From: Actinomycetes bacterium
Lineage (GTDB): Bacteria; Actinomycetota; Acidimicrobiia; Acidimicrobiales; Microtrichaceae
Assembly (NCBI GenBank): GCA_023427825.1
Contig: JAEZAI010000076.1
Location: 1 to 11,485 of the forward strand
Length of the DNA stretch: 11,485 nucleotides
Reading direction: 5' to 3'
In this document: piece by piece, positions 5,869 to 11,485 of the stretch
Numbering within the stretch: the stretch's first letter is position 1
Layout: each line of letters opens with the position of its first letter
Notes under the pieces: model-generated
What the model was told of the DNA's origin: nothing
Databases searched by the model: none
What the model saw: only the letters and a program-made list of their open reading frames with translations
Translations under genes and position numbers: made by a program

Positions 5869-7111
5869 GTGGGCGCTCCTCCGGCAGGTCGGGATCCGAG
5901 GGTCGGGTGCCGGCCCGCTCCGGGGCCGGCCCCGAGTCTGCGCCCTCGTGCTCGGAGCTGTCAGGTCGGTGCGCGTCGCCGGACCCGGGTCGGGTCGACG
6001 GGGCCGCACCCGCGACGCGGCCACCGACGCGGCCGACGCCGAGCAGCGCCGGTGGCAGCCGCTCCTCGACCCACCGTCCGACCGGGTCGTCGCCGGTGGC
6101 CAGGTGGTGCGCGTAGTGCGTGTGCAGGCACTTCACCCCGGTGCGGGTGCCGCCCACTCCGCCCGACGGGCGCGGACCCTGGTGCTCCGCGGGCAACGCG
6201 GCGTCGCGCTCGGCGGCGTAGCGGGCGTGGGTGGCCGCCAGCTCGTCGGGGTCGACGTCGGCCTCGGCCGCGTCCACGCCGCCGGCGGACTCCAGCCGGC
6301 CGATCTCGCGGTTGAGCTCGGGATCGACCAGCCAGTAGCGGGTCGGCATGGGGCGGCCGTCGGGCAGCAGCGGTGCGTTGCGGATCACCATCGGCGTGCC
6401 GTCGGCCTGCCGGACGACGACGTCGAACGGCGCCAGCGGCTCGCGCCCCAGCAGCTCGCGCACCGCGACGCGGTCGTCCTCGATCGCGCCATCCGTGAGT
6501 GGTTCCGGGGCGTCGGGCTCGCCGCTCGCCACGTGCAGGTCCTCGGCGCGGTCGACGTCGCGGGCGGATCCCGGCACCGCGACCGACGTCACCAGATCCG
6601 GCCGCTCGTGCATGAGCACCCTGGCACCCTCGTCGCCCGACGACGGCAGCTGGTCCCACAGGGAGCGATCGATCCGCACCGGCGGGCTGGCGCGGCCGCC
6701 GACCGCCGCGGTCACCAGCGGCCCCGGGGCTGCGGCCACCGTTCGCCACGCCTCGACGCCGACGTCGGGCATGTCGCCGAGGCCGACGACGACCGCCGAC
6801 GCGCCCCGCTCGTCGGCCGCCGCCACGCCGAGGCGCAACGACGAGGCCTGTCCGTCCGCCCAGTCCGGGTTCGCGACCACGTCGACGCCCAGGCCCGACA
6901 GCGCGGTGGCGAGGTCGACCGCGCCGGTGACGACGACCACGTCGCCGATGGCCGCGTCGACCGCCGCGGCCACCGCCCGCCGCACGACCGGCATGCCGTC
7001 GTCGTCGGCCAGCAGCTTGTGACCCGCCCCCTGGAACCGGGACCCGGCCCCGGCCGCGAGCACGACGGCGACCGTGCGACCCGCGCTCGGAGCCTCGCCG
7101 TGGTCGCTCAT
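5861..7111 (-). CDS. Fusion protein: MobA/MocA-like nucleotidyltransferase domain + DUF501
   Basis: One uninterrupted 416-residue frame with two families. Residues 13-193 form a MobA/MocA-like NTP transferase: VVLAAGAGSRF (16-26), HKLL (31-34), NPDWADGQASSLRLG (81-95), VVGLGDMPDV (108-117), SGDEGARVL (158-166) and DVDRAEDL (185-192). MocA-type enzymes add CMP or GMP to molybdopterin or act on other phosphate substrates. From about 209 to 352 the sequence matches DUF501: VIRNAPLLPDGRPMPTRYWLVD (242-263), ESAGGVDAAEAD (274-285) and TGVKCLHTHYAHHLATG (324-340) followed by DPVGRWVEERLP. The last 64 residues are a Pro/Ser/Gly/Arg-rich tail. DUF501 is usually a stand-alone gene between ftsB and ppx; its function is unknown. 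ATG 7111 has TACAGT 7 nt upstream (leaderless). An in-frame GTG at 6532 with GAGGA 7 nt upstream could also yield DUF501 alone. Confidence 0.88.
   Translation of the reverse strand: MSDHGEAPSAGRTVAVVLAAGAGSRFQGAGHKLLADDDGMPVVRRAVAAAVDAAIGDVVVVTGAVDLATALSGLGVDVVANPDWADGQASSLRLGVAAADERGASAVVVGLGDMPDVGVEAWRTVAAAPGPLVTAAVGGRASPPVRIDRSLWDQLPSSGDEGARVLMHERPDLVTSVAVPGSARDVDRAEDLHVASGEPDAPEPLTDGAIEDDRVAVRELLGREPLAPFDVVVRQADGTPMVIRNAPLLPDGRPMPTRYWLVDPELNREIGRLESAGGVDAAEADVDPDELAATHARYAAERDAALPAEHQGPRPSGGVGGTRTGVKCLHTHYAHHLATGDDPVGRWVEERLPPALLGVGRVGGRVAGAAPSTRPGSGDAHRPDSSEHEGADSGPAPERAGTRPSDPDLPEERPRG
6530..6544 (-). promoter_or_regulatory. Possible internal ribosome binding site and GTG start for stand-alone DUF501
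   Basis: On the minus strand GAGGA (6544-6540) is followed by a 7-nt spacer and an in-frame GTG (6532-6530), which is residue 194 at the domain junction. Initiation here would give a 223-residue DUF501 protein without the nucleotidyltransferase. The spacing is good, but GAGGA also encodes the conserved Glu-Asp of the upstream domain, so it may be incidental. Confidence 0.3.
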
Positions 7112-7118
7112 GGGCCGG

Positions 7119-7124
7119 ACTGTA
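7119..7124 (-). promoter_or_regulatory. Putative -10 box TACAGT for leaderless nucleotidyltransferase-DUF501 / ppx mRNA
   Basis: TACAGT on the minus strand ends 7 nt before the ATG at 7111, in the 70-bp divergent gap shared with the DUF664 gene. It would drive the two-gene DUF501-ppx unit independently of eno-ftsB. No clear -35. Confidence 0.55.
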
Positions 7125-7168
7125 CCGGCGGGTCGCGGGGAGCCCGTCGGGACGGTCGACGTCGCTCG

Positions 7169-7174
7169 TATCCT
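7169..7174 (+). promoter_or_regulatory. Putative -10 box TATCCT for leaderless DUF664 mRNA
   Basis: TATCCT is followed by 7 nt (CGGGCCC) and the ATG at 7182. There is no Shine-Dalgarno. It faces away from the TACAGT box of the DUF501 gene, making a compact divergent promoter pair. Confidence 0.5.
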
Positions 7175-7181
7175 CGGGCCC

Positions 7182-7656
7182 ATGGTCGACCGGAAGCCGC
7201 CCAGGATGACCGGCGACGCGCGCGCCGCCGTGCTCGGTCTGCTGCAGTACCAGCGCGAGTCGTTCGCGGAGAAGCGCGACGGCCTGCCCGCGGACCGGGC
7301 CCGCGGGGCGCCGGTCGACTCGGGCACGAGCCCGCTGTGGCTGGCGCGGCACATGGCCCGCGCCGAGATCGTGTGGGTCCTGATCCGCTTCGCCGGTGAG
7401 CCGCTGGAGATCCCCCGACGACACCCCTGCGGACGGGGCCACGCTCGAGGCCGCCGTCGCCGACTACCGGGCGCTGTGGCCCCGGATCGACGCGGTGATC
7501 GCGGCGGCGGACCTGGACGACCGCTGCGCGGCGCCCGACGGGGCCGGGGCGGTCGACCTGCGGTGGATCCTGCTGCACCTCGTCGAGGAGACCGCCCGCC
7601 ACGCCGGTCACGCCGACATCGTCGCCGAGATGATCGACGGCCGGACCGGCCGCTGA
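7182..7656 (+). pseudogene. DUF664 / DinB-like protein gene, frameshifted
   Basis: The two halves of a DUF664 (DinB/YfiT-like four-helix bundle) protein are in different frames. Frame one runs from ATG 7182 and encodes the N-terminal helix and LARHMARAEIVWV with a first metal-ligand His. Frame two, shifted by one base, encodes DDTPADGATLEAAVADY and the C-terminal LLHLVEETARHAGHADI with the remaining His ligands, and stops at 7656. The junction is best placed at the five-C run 7412-7416: one C fewer would join both parts into about 157 residues, the usual family length. Unshifted reading continues to 7862 as Arg/Pro-rich sequence through the 60-bp repeats and into the end of the SMP-30 gene, which is not credible protein. 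Either a true inactivation, a sequencing indel, or +1 frameshifting at CCC-CGA. Members bind a divalent metal; some are thiol transferases, most uncharacterised. Confidence 0.8.
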
Positions 7657-7688
7657 CGCGACCCGAGCATCGGCCCGCGCCGAACCCT

Positions 7689-7808
7689 GGCGCCCGAACT
7701 GGGGACGTGCCGCACCCACATCGGGCGCGACACGACCCGGGTCCGGAGGGCGCCCGAACTGGGGACGCGCCGCACCCACATCGGGCGCGACACGACCCGG
7801 GATCGGAG
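7689..7808. repeat. Two tandem copies of a 60-bp repeat containing an inverted repeat
   Basis: Copy 1 (7689-7748) and copy 2 (7749-7808) match at 57 of 60 positions; the first 52 bp differ at only one base (T7708 versus C7768). Each copy holds a perfect 8-bp inverted repeat, GCGCCCGA and TCGGGCGC (7690-7697/7721-7728 and 7750-7757/7781-7788), around a 23-nt interior. Inside it TGGG and CCCA (7700-7703/7715-7718 in copy 1) can pair further. They fill the gap between two convergent genes, where REP/BIME-like or terminator elements are common. The remaining bases of the gap (7657-7688 and 7809-7821) show nothing recognisable. Confidence 0.9.
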
Positions 7809-7821
7809 GCCGAGCGGGACG

Positions 7822-8649
7822 TCAGCCCGTCAGGCGCACCCGGGGTTCGGGGCGGCCGGTGACGCCCAGCCCGTCGATGACGTGGAGCGGGCCGCCGATG
7901 ACCGTGACGTACATGCGGTCCAGGTCCGGGCCGCCGAAGGTCACGTCGGTCGGGTCGCTCACCGGCAGCGCCACCGTGCGGTCCAGGCCCGCCGCGGTGA
8001 ACCGGGCCAGCTGGCCGCCGCCCACGAGGGCGCACCAGAGGCCGCCGTCCGAGTCGACCGCCGACCCGTCGGGATGGCCGTCCAGGTCCGCGACCGATCC
8101 GAACACCCGGCGCGGCCCGACGGCGCCCGTCGCCGGCTCGTAGTCGTAGGCGTAGTAGTCGGCCGAGGTGTCGCCGATGACGAGCGTGGTCGTGCCGTCC
8201 AGGTCGACGACCGCCGGGCCGTTCGTGTTGGAGATGTCCGGATCGACCAGGCGCCAGCCGTCCTCGGCCGACCACCACCACGAGCTGCCCTCGGCAGGCC
8301 CGAGGTTGAGCCGGCCGGTGATCACGTGGCCGTCGAGGTCCGCGCAGGCGTCGTTGGCGCGGCCGCCGAGCTCGTCGGGATAGCGGGCGACGAGCTCCTC
8401 GGTGCCCGCGTCGGGGTCGACGGCGTACAGGCCGTCGTCGAGCACGACGAGCAGACGGCCGTCCTCGATGGGCACCACGCCGGTCGGCATGGACGAGGTG
8501 GCGAACGTGGCGACCTCACCCTCGCCGCCCTCCAACCAGTGCAGCGTGCCGCCGAGGCAGTCGACCAGGTACAGACGGTCCCGGCGCTCGTCCCACACCA
8601 CGCTCTCGCCCCAGGCGTAGGTGGTCTCGCCGACCTCGTGGATCTCCAT
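7822..8649 (-). CDS. SMP-30/gluconolactonase/LRE-family protein
   Basis: A 275-residue six-bladed beta-propeller protein, probably a cytosolic metal-dependent lactonase hydrolysing a sugar lactone. Residues placed like the SMP-30 site are visible: E15 in YAWGESVVWD (11-20), N99 in GGRANDACADLDG (95-107), N143 in SNTNGPAVVDLDG (140-152) and D194 in GHPDGSAVDSDGGLW (191-205). With E15, N143 and D194 as metal ligands and N99 as substrate-side Asn, the active site looks intact. The propeller repeats are seen as recurring 'DxDG' turns. The ATG at 8649 has GGGAGG 8 nt upstream. It diverges from an SDR oxidoreductase only 54 bp away. A lactonase beside a dehydrogenase suggests a sugar or alcohol oxidation pair, but the SDR lacks normal catalytic residues, so this is a weak inference. 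Family secure, substrate unknown. Confidence 0.88.
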   Translation of the reverse strand: MEIHEVGETTYAWGESVVWDERRDRLYLVDCLGGTLHWLEGGEGEVATFATSSMPTGVVPIEDGRLLVVLDDGLYAVDPDAGTEELVARYPDELGGRANDACADLDGHVITGRLNLGPAEGSSWWWSAEDGWRLVDPDISNTNGPAVVDLDGTTTLVIGDTSADYYAYDYEPATGAVGPRRVFGSVADLDGHPDGSAVDSDGGLWCALVGGGQLARFTAAGLDRTVALPVSDPTDVTFGGPDLDRMYVTVIGGPLHVIDGLGVTGRPEPRVRLTG

Positions 8650-8691
8650 CCGCGAAGCCTCCCACGGACGGGTCGTCGCCGGCCCGGTGGT

Positions 8692-8697
8692 TAGGTT
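8692..8697 (+). promoter_or_regulatory. Putative -10 box TAGGTT for leaderless SDR mRNA
   Basis: TAGGTT is followed by GTGGCC (6 nt) and ATG at 8704. It decides the start: an in-frame GTG at 8698 would directly abut the box and leave no room for the transcription start, so ATG 8704 is preferred. Confidence 0.5.
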
Positions 8698-8703
8698 GTG
8701 GCC

Positions 8704-9447
8704 ATGGACCTGGGCATCTCGGGCAAGCGGGCAGCGGTCGCGGCGGGCACGGCGGGACTCGGACTGGGCGCGGCCCGTGCGCTCGCGGCCGAGGGCGTGG
8801 CGGTGGCCGTGTGCGGCCGCGACGCGGACCGGGTGGACGCCACGGTGGCGGAGCTGGGCCCGTCGGCCGCCGGCGCGGTCGCCGACCTGTCGAGCACCGA
8901 CGACGCCACCCGCTTCGTGTCCCGGGCGGCGGACCTGCTCGGCGGCCCGCTCGACATCCTGGTCTGCAACGCCGGTGGACCACCTGGCGGCCTCCCGCTG
9001 CGGACCGACCTGGACGCCTACCGGGCCGCGCTCGAGCTGAACTGCCTGTCCACGATCGCCATGTGCCGGGCCGCAGTGCCGTCCATGCGCGAGCGGGGAT
9101 GGGGGCGGGTGGTCGCGATCACGTCGATCGGCGCCCGCCAACCGATCGTGGCGCTGGCGGCGAGCTCCACCGCCCGGGCCGCGGTGACGAGCTTCCTGAA
9201 GATCCTGTCCACCGAGGTGGCCCCCGACGGCGTGACCGTGAACAACCTGCAACCCGGGCTGCACGCCACCGCCCGCATGACCGAGCTGTACGGCGGAGCA
9301 CCCGACACCGCCGGCATCCCGGCGGGGTTCGCCGGCGACCCTGACGACTTCGGCGCGGTGGCCGCCTTCCTGTGCTCGCAGCAGGCCTCGTTCGTCACCG
9401 GCGTGGGCCTGCACGTCGACGGCGGCGCCTACCAGGGCCTCCAGTAG
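8704..9447 (+). CDS. SDR-family oxidoreductase-like protein with catalytic Tyr and Lys replaced
   Basis: A 247-residue classical short-chain dehydrogenase/reductase fold. The dinucleotide loop AAGTAGLGLG (13-22) replaces TGxxxGIG. CGRDADRV (37-44), ADLSS (60-64) and VCNAGGPPGG (87-96, the NNAG equivalent) follow. The tetrad Asn is N113, and the catalytic-Ser strand ends in AITSIG with S141. Thirteen residues later the expected YxxxK is S154-S-T-A-R158, so Tyr is Ser and Lys is Arg. LQPGL (182-186) and the C-terminal FVTGVGLHVDGGAYQ (230-244) are typical of FabG-like tetramers. Related actinobacterial proteins with SNxxRA at this site exist as I recall, so this is probably a lineage-wide variant rather than a broken gene. 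It might still bind NAD(P)H; 3-oxoacyl-ACP reductase activity should not be assumed. Divergent from SMP-30, convergent with ftsB. Confidence 0.88.
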   Translation: MDLGISGKRAAVAAGTAGLGLGAARALAAEGVAVAVCGRDADRVDATVAELGPSAAGAVADLSSTDDATRFVSRAADLLGGPLDILVCNAGGPPGGLPLRTDLDAYRAALELNCLSTIAMCRAAVPSMRERGWGRVVAITSIGARQPIVALAASSTARAAVTSFLKILSTEVAPDGVTVNNLQPGLHATARMTELYGGAPDTAGIPAGFAGDPDDFGAVAAFLCSQQASFVTGVGLHVDGGAYQGLQ

Positions 9448-9463
9448 CCCGTCGGACGCCGTC

Positions 9464-9503
9464 GTTCCACCTCTCCGACGCTCCGGCGTCGAAAGGGTGG
9501 AAC
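9464..9503. terminator. Nested 40-nt hairpin between convergent SDR and ftsB genes (bidirectional terminator candidate)
   Basis: Outer stem GTTCCACC (9464-9471) pairs perfectly with GGTGGAAC (9496-9503). Inner stem CGACGC (9476-9481) pairs with GCGTCG (9486-9491) around the tetraloop TCCG. Four partly paired bases on each side join them, giving a nearly continuous stem that lies 16 nt after the SDR stop and 8 nt after the ftsB stop. No T-tract is present. Confidence 0.65.
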
Positions 9504-9511
9504 AGAAGCGG

Positions 9512-11370
<1,859 letters not shown>

Positions 11371-11393
11371 TCAGCCGGGTCCGCGCTGGGGAC

Positions 11394-11399
11394 ACCGTA
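11394..11399 (-). promoter_or_regulatory. Weak candidate -10 box TACGGT for eno-ftsB
   Basis: TACGGT on the minus strand fits TANNNT and would give a 5' leader of about 90 nt before the eno GTG. No good -35 is visible. It is proposed because eno has a Shine-Dalgarno rather than the leaderless layout of neighbouring genes. Confidence 0.25.
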
Positions 11400-11410
11400 C
11401 CGGCGGCATC

Positions 11411-11427
11411 TTGCCAGCACCGGGCAA
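11411..11427. promoter_or_regulatory. Inverted repeat TTGCC-N7-GGCAA upstream of eno (possible operator)
   Basis: A perfect 5-bp inverted repeat with a 7-nt spacer covers the region where the -35 of the candidate eno promoter would lie. Short stems like this are frequent by chance; only the position argues for a regulatory role. Confidence 0.2.
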
Positions 11428-11468
11428 TCGCCCCCACATCCGCGCCGTCCGTCGGCCCCGCAACGCCC

Positions 11469-11485
11469 GTTCTGCTGTGCAGAAC
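11469..11485. repeat. 17-bp perfect inverted repeat at the window edge
   Basis: GTTCTGC and GCAGAAC form a 7-bp stem with the loop TGT, ending exactly at the last base of the window. It could be a terminator hairpin for a plus-strand T-run outside the window, the 3' structure of the gene upstream of eno, or an operator. The rest of 11296-11468 holds no gene that I can support. Confidence 0.35.

Noticed and set aside
5573..7399. Long plus-strand frame opposite the nucleotidyltransferase-DUF501 gene
   Set aside because: Low-complexity Arg/Ala/Gly translation without motifs, mirror of a well-supported minus-strand gene.
7689..7808. CRISPR array
   Set aside because: Only two directly abutting 60-bp copies with no unique spacers and no cas genes.
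7417..7862. Unshifted continuation of the DUF664 frame to a stop at 7862
   Set aside because: After the shift point it is Arg/Pro/Gly-rich, runs through the 60-bp repeats and overlaps the end of the SMP-30 gene by 41 bp, while the family's conserved C-terminus is in the other frame.
7112..8281. Upstream extension of the nucleotidyltransferase frame to 8281
   Set aside because: It crosses the divergent promoter region, the repeats and the opposite frame of SMP-30. The recognisable domain starts just after ATG 7111, which has a leaderless-type -10 box.

Overview
The window is a gene-dense, very GC-rich stretch of a bacterial chromosome. The host is most likely an actinobacterium, and I would guess an Acidimicrobiia (Iamia-like) lineage. 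The guess rests on GC-saturated third codon positions, many GTG starts, the conserved enolase / FtsB / DUF501 / Ppx gene set, and a PlsC-type acyltransferase next to a Y/K-less epimerase (a pairing I recall from Mycobacterium). Five genes have a TANNNT box 6-7 nt before the start codon, the leaderless-transcript arrangement common in Actinobacteria. I see no rRNA, tRNA, CRISPR array, insertion sequence or phage gene.

Layout. (1) 1-2046, plus strand: a PlsC-like acyltransferase, probably 5'-truncated by the window edge, then an extended-SDR 'epimerase'. A 15-bp tandem repeat between them supplies the second gene's ribosome binding site. (2) 2054-4868: a GT4 glycosyltransferase (minus) faces the epimerase tail to tail and diverges from a crotonase-fold protein (plus), which in turn faces a GNAT acetyltransferase (minus). 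(3) 4954-7111, minus: a MobA/MocA-like nucleotidyltransferase fused to DUF501, overlapping a Ppx/GppA phosphatase by 8 bp. (4) 7182-7656, plus: a DUF664/DinB-like gene broken by one extra base, followed by two copies of a 60-bp structured repeat. (5) 7822-9447: an SMP-30/gluconolactonase-like gene (minus) diverging from an SDR oxidoreductase (plus). (6) 9512-11295, minus: eno and ftsB, overlapping by the 4-bp GTGA. A nested hairpin separates ftsB from the SDR gene.

How the genes fit together. In many actinobacteria eno, ftsB, a DUF501 gene and ppx are consecutive. Here that block is split: eno-ftsB lies at 9512-11295 and DUF501-ppx at 4954-7111, with the SDR, SMP-30, DUF664 remnant and 60-bp repeats between them. 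The DUF501 protein has gained a nucleotidyltransferase domain and a new leaderless promoter. Three proteins keep a recognisable enzyme fold but lack its textbook catalytic residues: the crotonase (both Glu missing), the SDR (Tyr and Lys missing) and the epimerase (Tyr and Lys missing).

I found no obvious defence system or large novel locus. The most interesting signals are the MobA-DUF501 fusion with a possible internal start, the split of a conserved operon around a repeat-bearing segment, the 60-bp repeat, and the repeat-derived ribosome binding site.
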